A stretch of DNA of 64,000 bases from Megaleporinus macrocephalus (lineage: Eukaryota > Chordata > Actinopteri > Characiformes > Anostomidae), in NCBI GenBank assembly GCA_021613375.1, contig CM038714.1:40771123-40835122 (forward strand), written 5' to 3'. The position numbers and the translations under genes are program-made. This document shows, piece by piece, positions 11,060 through 21,884 of the stretch; the first letter of the stretch is position 1, and every line of letters begins with the position of its first letter. Under the pieces are notes generated by a model. That model had not been told where the DNA came from. It searched no databases and worked only from the letters and a program-made list of their open reading frames with translations.

Positions 11060-13410
11060 CCACAGTCCAACACAAAGTCACTGAGGGAGAGAGAGCACCA
11101 CAGTCACTGAGGGAGAGAGAGCACGGCAGTCACTGAGGGAGAGAGAGCACGACAGTCACTGAGGGAGAGAGAGCACCACACTCACTGAGGGAGAGAGAGC
11201 ACCACAGTCACTGATGGAGAGAGAGCACCACAGTCAGTGAGGGAGAGAGAGCACCACAGTCACTAATGGAGAGAGAGCACCACAGTCAGTGAGGGAGAGA
11301 GAGCACCACAGTCACTGAGGGAGAGAGAGCACCACAGTCACTGAGGGAGAGAGAGCACCACAGTCACTGATGGAGAGAGAGCACCACAGTCACTGAGGGA
11401 GAGAGAGCACCACAGTCACTGAGGGAGAGAGAGCACCACAGTCAGTGAGGGAGAGAGAGCACCACAGTCACTGAGGGGGAGAGAGCACCACAGTCACTGA
11501 TGGAGAGAGAGCACCACAGTCACTGATGGAGAGAGAGCACGACAGTCACTGATGGAGAGAGAGCAACCACAGTCACTGATGGAGAGAGAGCACCACAGTC
11601 ACTGAGGGAGAGAGAGCACCACAGTCACTGAGGGAGAGAGAGCAGTACAGTCACTGAGGGAGAGAGAGCACCACAGTCAGTGTGGGAGAGAGAGCACCAC
11701 AGTCACTGAGGGAGAGAGAGCACCACAGTCAGTGTGGGAGAGAGAGCACCACAGTCACTGAGGGAGAGAGAGCATCACAGTCAGTGAGGGAGAGAGAGCA
11801 CCACAGTCACTGAGGGAGAGAGAGCACCACAGTCACTGATGGAGAGAGAGCATCACAGTCAGTGAGGGAGAGAGAGCACCACAGTCACTGATGGAGAGAG
11901 AGCACCACAGTCAGGAGGGAGAGAGAGCACCACAGTCACTGATGGAGAGAGAGCACGACAGTCAGTGAGGGAGAGAGAGCACCACAGTCACTGATGGAGA
12001 GAGAGCACCACGGTCACTGAAGGAGAGAGAGCACCACAATCACTGAGGGAGAGAGAGCACCACAGTCAGTGTGGGAGAGAGAGCACCACAGTCACTGATG
12101 GAGAGAGAGCATCACAGTCAGTGATGGAGAGAGAGCATCACAGTCACTGAGGGAGAGAGAGCACGACAGTCACTGAGGGAGAGAGAGCACCACAGTCAGT
12201 GAGGGAGAGAGAGCAACCACAGTCACTGAGGGAGAGAGAGCACCACAGTCAGTGTGGGAGAGAGAGCACCACAGTCACTGAGGGAGAGAGAGCACCACAG
12301 TCACTGATGGAGAGAGAGCACCACAGTCACTGATGGAGAGAGAGCACCACAGTCACTGATGGAGAGAGAGCAACCACAGTCACTGAGGGAGAGAGAGCAC
12401 CACAGTCACTGAGGGAGAGAGAGCACCACAGTCAGTGTGGGAGAGAGAGCACCACAGTCACTGAGGGAGAGAGAGCAACCACAGTCACTGAGGGAGAGAG
12501 AGCACCACAGTCAGAGTGGGAGAGAGAGCACCACAGTCACTGAGGGAGAGAGAGCACCACAGTCAGTGAGGGAGAGAGAGCACCACAGTCACTGAGGGAG
12601 AGAGAGCACCACAGTCACTGATGGAGAGAGAGCACGACAGTCAGTGAGGGAGAGAGAGCACCACAGTCACTGATGGAGAGAGAGCACCACGGTCACTGAT
12701 GGAGAGAGAGCAACCACAGTCACTGATGGAGAGAGAGCACCACAGTCAGTGAGGGAGAGAGAGCACCACAGTCACTGAGGGAGAGAGAGCACGACACTCA
12801 CTGAGGGAGAGAGAGCACCACAGTCACTGAGGGAGAGAGAGCACCACAGTCACTGATGGAGAGAGAGCACCACAGTCACTGATGGAGAGAGAGCAACCAC
12901 AGTCACTGAGGGAGAGAGAGCACCACAGTCACTGAGGGAGAGAGAGCAACCACAGTCACTGAGGGAGAGAGAGCACCACAGTCACTGATGGAGAGAGAGC
13001 ACCACAGTCAGTGAGGGAGAGAGAGCACCACAGTCACTGAGGGAGAGAGAGCACCACAGTCAGTGAGGGAGAGAGAGCACCACAGTCAGTGAGGGAGAGA
13101 GAGCACCACAGTCACTGAGGGAGAGAGAGCACGACAGTCACTGATGGAGAGAGAGCACCACAGTCAGTGAGGGAGAGAGAGCACCACAGTCAGTGAGGGA
13201 GAGAGAGCACCACAGTCACTGAGGGAGAGAGAGCACCACAGTCAGTGAGGGAGAGAGAGCTTGACAGTCACTGAGGGAGAGAGAGCACCACAGTCACTGA
13301 GGGAGAGAGAGCACCACAGTCACTGAGGGAGAGAGAGCACCACAGTCACTGATGGAGAGAGAGCACCACAGTCACTGAGGGAGAGAGAGCACCACATACA
13401 CTCAGGGGGA
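11060..13410. repeat. 26-bp minisatellite array (about 90 copies)
   Basis: The consensus unit is caccacagtcactgagggag followed by agagag. Variation is concentrated at a few positions: cactgagg, cactgatgg, cagtgagg and cagtgtggg forms; cacc, cacg and caacc before acagtc. Most units are 26 bp, with occasional 27-bp units (extra A in 'gcaaccacag'). The last unit degenerates at about 13395-13410. One strand is GA-rich and the other CT-rich. The array abuts a LINE 3' end on its left. Confidence 0.97.
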
Positions 13411-14339
13411 AATGCGAGCTCCACCATCTAAGGTATTAGGTATTCCAAAATCTAAGCAGCCATTTGTTGTGTAATTTCAGTGGAAATGATAATAAATATA
13501 CTGAAATTATATTTCTTTTGAATGTTCATTTAATTATATTGATTCATTTAAATAACGACTCTAATAAACTACAACAAAATTGATAATTCAAAGCATATTG
13601 TCAGCGCTTTAACCCTTTGAAGCAAACCAAACAACCTCATCAAAAATAATAATGCATGACAGCATATTATATATATACATTTTCTCTTTATTTTCTTGCA
13701 AAGGGCATGTGGTCCTCATCACACTACTGTGTTATACCTCTGCATCTACAGTCCAGTGATGTCATGAGGGTCTGTGTGTGGTCATGCATCCCCGGCCAGT
13801 AGGGGTTCACCCCTTACAGAAGAGCCATCCTGCGACCTCACAAAGTCCAAGTAGAGTCTCTAGGGCGTGCTGCCCCGAACAGTAAACACAAGCAGAACTA
13901 TGCGAACCACATGAAGTAGTTTGAACGCTACATTGACCAGGTATGCTGCGGTTATTTATCGGCTTTTTTTGGTTTTTTTGATAGTAAAATACATCTTTTC
14001 AAGCAGTTGCTCTTTCTGCACACAACGACTGAGCCTGAGCAAGTCACAGGATTGTAAACAGCTCACAGCATTGCATATTTAAACTTTAATCAACAGTTTC
14101 TCAGAAGCATTTAGTCACTTTTTCACATAGCCTGCCACTGCACATACAATGGTATGTGGTTGGTGGCATAATGGCCGTTCCTGTGTAAATATGCAGCTCT
14201 TAGCTATGTTAAGGAACAAAACGAACCAGAACGACTTGTAAGACCAACTCAACCTTAACATGAGGTGGGTAGTAAATAGTTCCCTGAGTTTTAATGGATT
14301 CAATCAGGAAAGTAACATTGTAAATGACCTTTTACTCAG
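13411..14339. other. Unassigned intergenic sequence
   Basis: AT-rich at first, then mixed. No exon, RNA gene or repeat family recognised. Confidence 0.45.
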
Positions 14340-15050
14340 ACTACATAATTCACAGCTGCGCCTTTAAGGGTTAGCGCGGATGTGGTGCCACAGCAGGCGG
14401 GAAGCTAGTAGCCTCGCTTTTTTTTATTTTGTGTTTTTCCCAGCGTTAATTTGAAATGATAATTGAAGCTAAGGTTTGTAATTTTTTTTTTTTGTGATAA
14501 TTTTATAAATGCTGTTCTTTACTGAGAGGTATGCAGGCGAGTAACTTTGCCATTGTTCATTGCTTGCTTACATAGCGTTGGGAGCTTAAGTAAGAGGTTA
14601 AAACCGAAGGGAGAAACTGCTCAGAACTTCGTTAAAAACTGCACCCTTGGCAGGTGGAGCGAGGTATGTTAAGTGTACTAAAAATGTTGCTGTAAAGGGG
14701 ATGTTAAGCTGTGTTTGTGTGCCATAGCTCACATGAAGTTTTCAGTTGTTTTGCGCAACGCTAAAACCCACCCGTTTTAGGGCATTTTATTTTCTTTGTA
14801 ATTCCATGTATTTACGTTGTCTATAAGACCTTGTTAATAGTGCTACATTTGAACTGGTGAAACTATAAGTGTCCTTTTTTTGTATTTTTCTTTATCTTAT
14901 AGTTTTCATGGTGCTCGTAAAGGAACTACTGGTACTTTGAAGTCCAGCAAGCGAAATAAAATTAAGCACCCGTTTTAGAAACTCTAAAACCTTTTCTTCG
15001 AGGGGCTGCTACAAACATGCTTTTCTCTTTGGTTCCTTTTTAGGCCTTCT
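14340..15050 (+). other. Weak exon-like or promoter-like stretch, unrecognised
   Basis: A CpG-containing patch (about 14360-14415, with 'ggttagcgcgg' and 'caggcgggaagc') is followed by a plausible splice donor (gag|gtatgtt, intron from 14664) and acceptor (tcttatag, exon from 14903), implying a 239-bp intron. Joining these gives only about 45 open codons without an ATG, and I do not recognise the product. It could be the 5' part of a non-coding transcript or pure coincidence. Confidence 0.15.
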
Positions 15051-16135
15051 TCTACCTTTCTGTTGCTCACAACTTTCACTTTGAAGCATTGGCATTCTAT
15101 TTTGTACCAAAATTCTATAAAAATGAAAAGAATAGAGCCTAGACAGTTCTGTTGGAGGACCTGGATGAGTTTTTGGACCTTCTCGTACCTTTCATTTTCA
15201 TGCCTTATGGACCTGTTATGTAATTCACCTGTTTATTCACTCTTTCTTTTATGTTTAGCAGGCTGAACTTGTCCACAAGGGGGCATCATAAGCAGTCAGA
15301 AAGACTTTGATGCTTCATAGATGACATTGTGTGTTCTTGTTCTAATGACCAGACTCTTATTTGAGTATGATTTTTACGTCCTCCACAGCCTAGTTCACTC
15401 CGTTTTGTAGACGGTCCTCCTACAGCCTAATATCTAGGCTGTTACGTTTTTGTTAATGGCTCCATGTAATGAGGCATGTGATTAAATTAAGTCAGCTGGA
15501 GTAAATTAGGTTTAGCAGGAATGATGGAGTAGTCCATGTTTATCTTTTCAACATTCCAGTTTATTAACACACTCAGAGAAACTGAGCTGTCTGACAGAGT
15601 CTGCATGCCGATTGATTATAGAATCCTGCTTTAATGCTAATTGCTAGACTGATAATTAAACCCTTGGTATCATAGCTGTGGGCCAATGACCTGTTTGACT
15701 GAGGTGACTAACGAAGGGAGGAATCAGCTGCATGGTAGGACAAGAACAATTTCTAAACCAGCTGAGAGAGAAAGAGGAGGCCAGGGCAAATGTTTGTATA
15801 TAAAATTTAAGCAGAAATAAAATACAACAATTAAAATAAAAATCTACAACTACGTTCAAGGTATTGATTGGAAATTTCTTTTATTTTCTAGATGTGTTGT
15901 CAATAGATATGTTTTAAGATTTGATAATTAGAACTGCTGCACTGAGGTCACTGAAACTTCTACCCATTTTTCTCTCCACCCCAAATATAGTGGTATTATA
16001 TGTTGGTATAAAGAGTTATGACAAAATACATCACGGTGTACTGTATTTATGTACAAAAAACACTAAAAAGCATTTTAAATACTAGTAAATCTGTTCTTGT
16101 AGATTACCAATGAAATATTTATCTTATAAACTATA
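15051..16135. other. Unassigned intergenic sequence
   Basis: No gene or repeat family recognised; short frames here carry no recognisable domain. Confidence 0.45.
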
Positions 16136-17175
16136 CAGTTCTACTTAAAAGTCTGTGAACTTTTTCTGCATGAATTTTAAATAAAATATCTTTACAATAA
16201 AGAATAATATTATTAATAATAACAATAATCTTCAAAATAAAATAACTCTTTCGTCATCTCATAACGCAAGATGAAGTAAACCGGATAAAACGAATAACAC
16301 AAAAGTACATCGTTTTTTATTCTTGTACTGAACTCAGAAATCTCACATCAATCTTGGTTGGCAAAAGCATGACATGATCCCCTTAAACAGCAATAACGTC
16401 AACCAAATAACATGCGGCTGTAGAATGTTTCAATACAATGCAGAATTCAGAGTTCCATCAAAATCTGTCCTGGTATGATGGCAGCAAAGCAGCCCTGAAC
16501 CATGAAGCTGCCACCCCCGTTAAAGTATGCATGAGGTTTTAATGCTAAACTTCAGTTTTAGGTTTTGTTGAATGTAACATCTCTCATTTTAGCCCTAGAG
16601 CTCAATTTTTGTCTTTACTTCCGTGGGTTTCTGGCTCTTCCAGTTGGTCTTTAGGAAGCTTTAAACATTCCATACATACTATTCTTGTTCAGCGTTTCCT
16701 GATTGTGGACTTATAAACACCGGTATTAACCTGTGGAAGAAGAGGCCTGCACGTAGTTAGTCCTGGAATCATTTTGTCGGATGTCCACTCCAGGGAGGGG
16801 TGGTATTGAGTTTTCTTCATTTATACACCTGACAGTGGATCAGTAAGGTTGGAACTTGTCAGAGATAGTTTAGGAACCTCTTTCAGCCTAATGAGCATTG
16901 ACAAATAAGGGTCAACCACACTCTCACCTGATTGACTGCTGACCTTATTGAATTCCCTGACCTTAACGACCACCTTTATCAAACGATCATTCTAAAGGTT
17001 TACATGATTGAATGCTGGGTTACTTTGTTTAATAAATAGATGGAAAACCATAGAATTGTTAAGCCATTTGTTTAATTGGGTTGTCTTTATCTATTGTTAT
17101 GAATTAAATTAAAGTCTGATCACAGATTTTTTTCTTTAGGTCATATTTATGGAGACAATGATAAAGAGTTCACAA
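16136..17175 (-). mobile_element. Decayed Tc1-like transposon (family b), internally deleted
   Basis: The left end contains 'aaaagtctgtgaactttttc', a terminus like that of a Tc1 family whose ends read 'aaaagtctgtgaaccc'. Inner blocks on the plus strand match the reverse complement of its transposase region: 'cagcaataacgtcaacca', 'ggcagcaaagcagccctgaac', 'gtgggtttctggctcttcc', 'attcttgttcagcgtttcc'. The right end has 'gttactttgtttaataaata' and finally 'gagttcacaaac'. Large parts are missing and no frame is open, so it is dead. Confidence 0.65.
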
Positions 17176-17596
17176 ACATCCAGATCAAAGATGTGGATGT
17201 TCAGCATCAGAATTTTGCAAAGGAACATCTAAAGAAGGTTGATGCAATGTGGAAATAAGTCGTGTAGACTGACGACGTTAAAATCTTTGGCCCCAATGAG
17301 CAAAGATATGAAGAAAAAGAGAGAGTGGAATTTCATAAAACCAACACCTCTGCGACTGCTGGAGCCAGTGAGATGGAAAGCATTTTACTGGTAGAGGGAA
17401 GTCCTGACCAAGCCTACTGAACAAACCTTTTCCTTTTTTGTTATTTTGAAACTGTAAAAGATGGAAATAACACTGTTGCATTAAATATTAAAGAAATGTG
17501 TCACATTTATGCCTTTAGGAAATCAGGTCATCTTTTTTTTTTGCTTAAATATTCACAGTAACAGAGACCAGGGCTGAGCTTTTGCCTGCTGTTGTA
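17176..17596 (+). mobile_element. Deleted Tc1-like transposon (family c), plus strand
   Basis: This begins inside a Tc1 transposase gene ('tttgcaaaggaacatctaaa', then 'gaggttgatgc'-like and 'ccccaatgagcaaagatatg' blocks), reaches 'ttttactggtagagggaag', and jumps to the 3' end of the element ('ttccttttttgttattttga', 'gtgtcacatttatgcctt', 'aatcaggtcatctttt', 'attcacagtaacagagacca'). About half a kilobase that normally holds the second Asp and the Glu of the catalytic core is deleted. The right terminus is near 17596 (ctgttgta). It directly abuts family b. Confidence 0.7.
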
Positions 17597-17791
17597 TGTC
17601 ATTCTAGTTTTCAGTTGAAATCAATCGTGTCATTTCCTCATCAGCGTCTCCTTCCGAATGTAACCAAACACTTTGAAGGAGCGTAGGAGGCCATCGGGAT
17701 CTCAGTGGAGATTCAAATGTCTGATTTCAGAGTAAACAAAGCCTAAAGTAAATGAAAGTTAATGTAAACAAAAATATCAGGTTGTGAATTT

Positions 17792-20549
17792 GGCTAAATG
17801 TGTTTTAAGGTAAAAGGCTAAATGTGTTTTAAGGTGAAAGGCTAAATGTGTTTTAAGGTAAAAGGCTAAATGTGTTTTAAGGTGAAAGGCTAAATGTGTT
17901 TTAAGGTAAAAGGCTAAATGTGTTTTAAGGTAAAAGGCTAAATGTGTTTTAAGGTAAAAGGCTAAATGTGTTTTAAGGTAAAAGGTTAAATGTGTTTAAG
18001 GTAAAAGGCTAAATGTGTTTAAGGTGGAAGGCTAAATGTGTTTTAAGGTAAAAGGCTAAATGTGTTTTAAGGTAAAAGGCTAAATGTGTTTTAAGGTGGA
18101 AGGCTAAATGTGTTTTAAGGCTAAATGTGTTTAAGGTAAAAGGCTAAATGTGTTTTAAGGTGGAAGGCTAAATGTGTTTTAAGGTAAAAGGCTAAATGTG
18201 TTTTAAGGTAAAAGGCTAAATGTGTTTTAAGGTAAAAGGCTAAATGTGTTTTAAGGCTAAATGTGTTTAAGGTAAAAGGCTAAATGTGTTTTAGGGTGGA
18301 AGGCTAAATGTGTTTTAAGGTGAAAGGCTAAATGTGTTTTAGGGTAAAAGGCTAAATGTGTTTAAGGTAAAAGGTTAAATGTGTTTAAGGTAAAAGGCTA
18401 AATGTGTTTAAGGTGGAAGGCTAAATGTGTTTTAAGGTGAAAGGCTAAATGTGTTTTAGGGTAAAAGGCTAAATGTGTTTAAGGTAAAAGGTTAAATGTG
18501 TTTAAGGTAAAAGGCTAAATGTGTTTTAAGGTGAAAGGCTAAATGTGTTTTAAGGTAAAAGGCTAAATGTGTTTTAAGGTAAAAGGCTAAATGTGTTTTA
18601 AGGTAAAAGGCTAAATGTGTTTACGGTAAAAGGCTAAATGTGTTTTAAGGTGGAAGGCTAAATGTGTTTTAGGGTGGAAGGCTAAATGTGTTTTAAGGTG
18701 GAAGGCTAAATGTGTTTTAAGGCTAAATGTGTTTTAAGGTAAAAGGCTAAATGTGTTTTAAGGTGAAAGGCTAAATGTGTTTTAAGGTGAAAGGCTAAAT
18801 GTGTTTTAAGGTGAAAGGCTAAATGTGTTTTAAGGTAAAAGGCTAAATGTGTTTTAAGGTAAAAGGCTAAATGTGTTTTAAGGTGGAAGGCTAAATGTGT
18901 TTTAAGGTAAAAGGCTAAATGTGTTTTAAGGTGAAAGGCTAAATGTGTTTTAAGGTGAAACGCTAAATGTGTTTAAGGTGAAAGGCTAAATTTGTTTTTA
19001 GGGTGAAAGGCTAAATGTGTTTTAAGCTAAAAGGCTAAATGTGTTTTAAGGTGAAAGGCTAAATGTGTTTTAAGGTAAAAGGCTAAATGTGTTTTAAGGT
19101 AAACGGCTAAATGTGTTTTAAGCTAAAAGGCTAAATGTGTTTTAAGGTGGAAGGCTAAATGTGTTTTAAGGTGGAAGGCTAAATGTGTTTTAGGGTGGAA
19201 GGCTAAATGTGTTTTAAGGTGGAAGGCTAGATGTGTTTTAAGGTGGAAGGCTAAATGTGTTTTAAGGTGGAAGGCTAAATGTGTTTTAAGGTGGAAGGCT
19301 AAATGTGTTTTAAGGTAAAAGGCTAAATGTGTTTTAAGCTGAAAGGCTAAATGTGTTTTAAGGTGAAAGGCTAAATGTGTTTTAAGGTAAAAGGCTAAAT
19401 GTGTTTTAAGGTAAAAGGCTAAATGTGTTTTAAGCTAAAAGGCTAAATGTGTTTTAAGGTGGAAGGCTAAATGTGTTTTAGGGTGGAAGGCTAAATGTGT
19501 TTTAAGGTGGAAGGCTAGATGTGTTTTAAGGTGGAAGGCTAAATGTGTTTTAAGGTGGAAGGCTAAATGTGTTTTAAGGTGGAAGGCTAAATGTGTTTTA
19601 AGGTAAAAGGCTAAATGTGTTTTAAGCTGAAAGGCTAAATGTGTTTTAAGGTGAAAGGCTAAATGTGTTTTAAGGTAAAAGGCTAAATGTGTTTTAAGGT
19701 GGAAGGCTAAATGTGTTTTAAGGTGTAAGGCTAAATGTGTTTTAAGGTGGAAGGCTAAATGTGTTTTAAGGTGAAAGGCTAAATGTGTTTTAAGGTGAAA
19801 GGCTAAATTTGTTTTTAGGGTGAAAGGCTAAATGTGTTTTAAGCTAAAAGGCTAAATGTGTTGTAAGGTAAAAGGCTAAATGTGTTTTAAGGTAAAAGGC
19901 TAAATGTGTTTTAAGGTGGAAGGCTAAATGTGTTTTAAGGTGGAAGGCTAAATGTGTTTTAAGGTGGAAGGCTAAATGTGTTTTAAGGTGGAAGGCTAAA
20001 TGTGTTTTAAGGTGGAAGGCTAAATGTGTTTTAAGGTAAAAGGCTAAATGTGTTTTAAGGTAAAAGGCTAAATGTGTTGTAAGGTAAAAGGCTAAATGTG
20101 TTTTAAGCTAAAAGGCTAAATGTGTTTTAAGGTGGAAGGCTAAATGTGTTTTAAGGTAAAAGGCTAAATGTGTTTTAAGGTGGAAGGCTAAATGTGTTTT
20201 AAGGTGAAAGGCTAAATGTGTTTTAAGGTGGAAGGCTAAATGTGTTTTAAGGTGGAAGGCTAAATGTGTTTTAAGGTAAAAGGCTAAATGTGTTTTAAGG
20301 TGGAAGGCTAAATGTGTTTAAGGTAAAAGGCTAAATGTGTTTTAAGGTAAAAGGCTAAATGTGTTTTAAGGTAAAAGGCTAAATGTGTTTTAAGGTGGAA
20401 GGCTAAATGTGTTTTAAGGTAAAAGGCTAAATGTGTTTTAAGGTGGAAGGCTAAATGTGTTTTAAGGTGGAAGGCTAAATGTGTTTTAAGGTAAAAGGCT
20501 AAATGTGTTTTAAGGTGGAAGGCTAAATGTGTTTTAAGGTAAAAGGCTA
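17792..20549. repeat. 24-bp minisatellite array (about 115 copies)
   Basis: The unit is ggctaaatgtgttttaaggt followed by aaaa, gaaa or ggaa; this three-way choice is the main variation. Shorter units (one T lost, 'gtgtttaagg') and rarer variants (ggctagatg, aagctaaaa, aaatttgtttttaggg) also occur. On the minus strand the 24-bp period gives an open frame repeating an 8-residue peptide (HLAFYLKT/HLAFHLKT) at 20308-20553, which I regard as a by-product. Confidence 0.97.
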
Positions 20550-21270
20550 GCATCCAGCAGCATTGTGTGTGTGTTGGGGGGGGGATTGACTAGCTGGTAA
20601 TTTTGCTCTGTAATATATTGTTTATGACCCCTGACTACAAGTTTGTTGTGTGATATGTTCCAGACATTACAGTAGGCAAGCAAGATACTGTAAGGATTGT
20701 ATAACTTGAGTTCACTGAAGCACAAGCCCCTGCTGTACTGGTTTCCCTTTACACCCTGAAGAAAAACTTGACCCCCACCCAATTTCATCATAATCCACAC
20801 CCTGGTTGTAATGCTACCTCATTCATTACTCCTGACCAATAGCTGGTCTACACCAAATAACTCTATTTGCCTATACCTGCAGCTGCTTTCATGTGCCGTC
20901 GATTTGACGTTCCCCTCCTTCCTCCCCCTCACCACCAGTTTGGCCTTGGAGGTGGACTCGATAAGCGGAGGTCCTGACACCCCAGGACCTGGACTCCAAG
21001 ACCTGGACAGAGGACTCCTTAAGTTCCAAATAATTGTATCTTTTACATTCTTTAATGATATCCAGGATTAAAATGACCCTCCTGCTTCCTGAGTCTTCAT
21101 GTCAGAACTCTTGTGCTTGAGCTGCTTACATCTGGTGGCATGTATTGGGTGGCAAAAGTTAAGGGTCTGTATTCCTCTAAAACCTTGAGTTTAATGATGT
21201 AAAAAATGGCTTGTATAGGGTCGAATTGGTCCATAGACAACAGTGAAAGCGTGCCATTTTCAAAGAGCAC
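20550..21270. other. Unassigned intergenic sequence
   Basis: Includes a short (GT)n/G-run at 20564-20583. No gene or repeat family recognised. Confidence 0.45.
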
Positions 21271-21453
21271 TTGAAAAGGCATCGTTGGAACCTAATAAAT
21301 CATGTGTGGGGCCACTTTCAGATAAAAAAATCTCAGTGCAAAGGTTGTGATTACAAGTTTGCTGAATCATCTCAAATAATCAAAAAGTGCAGTGATCCTT
21401 ATCCAAAACCGATTGCAATACATCTAGTTTCAGTACATCTGCTGCCACTGGTG
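21271..21453 (+). pseudogene. Possible BED-type zinc-finger scrap of a hAT transposase
   Basis: A 63-codon frame contains 'HVWGHFQ' followed by 'CKGC', which resembles the start of BED zinc fingers (a VWxHF aromatic block, then Cys-x2-Cys). BED fingers are common at the N-terminus of hAT transposases. The later His/Cys pair is not convincing, and the frame runs into the left end of a Tc1-like element at 21454. It may be chance. Confidence 0.25.
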
Positions 21454-21884
21454 TACAGTTAAAGCCATAAATACTTGGACATTGACAAAGTTATTGTTAA
21501 TTTAGCTGTCTAGCACAGCATATTGGAATTGATATTAAATAATTAATATGATTTTAAAGCGCAGTGGAATTTCATCCAACTTTGGGGAACAATGTAGGAA
21601 TAACTGCCATTTTCATACATATATCCCCAACATTTGTAGGCACTTAAAAATAATTGGTCAGAAGGCTGCTTAGCTTTCTGTGATTCCCTAATTATTTCAC
21701 TTACTAGTGGGTCACCAACTATTTGGTGCGTTCTTTAAAAGAAAGCATGAAGTGTTAGAAGATGATGGAATACACCTGCGATGAATGACAGAAGAATTAT
21801 TTCCTCTGGTAAAGAAATACTCTTCACAGCAGAAATACAATGAACCAGACTAAATACAGATGGTTTACCACAAAATCAAAGTGA

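Noticed and set aside
11060..13410. CRISPR-like array
   Set aside because: Units are contiguous 26-bp tandem repeats without unique spacers, and the context is a vertebrate genome full of transposons.
14903..14978. Basic C-terminal exon of a ribosomal-like protein
   Set aside because: The basic peptide after the putative acceptor looked tempting, but it matches no protein I know, and the joined frame lacks an ATG.
20308..20553. Open frame with eight-residue repeat (HLAFYLKT)
   Set aside because: It is the 24-bp minisatellite read in a stop-free frame; 23-bp units elsewhere break it, and it has no gene structure.
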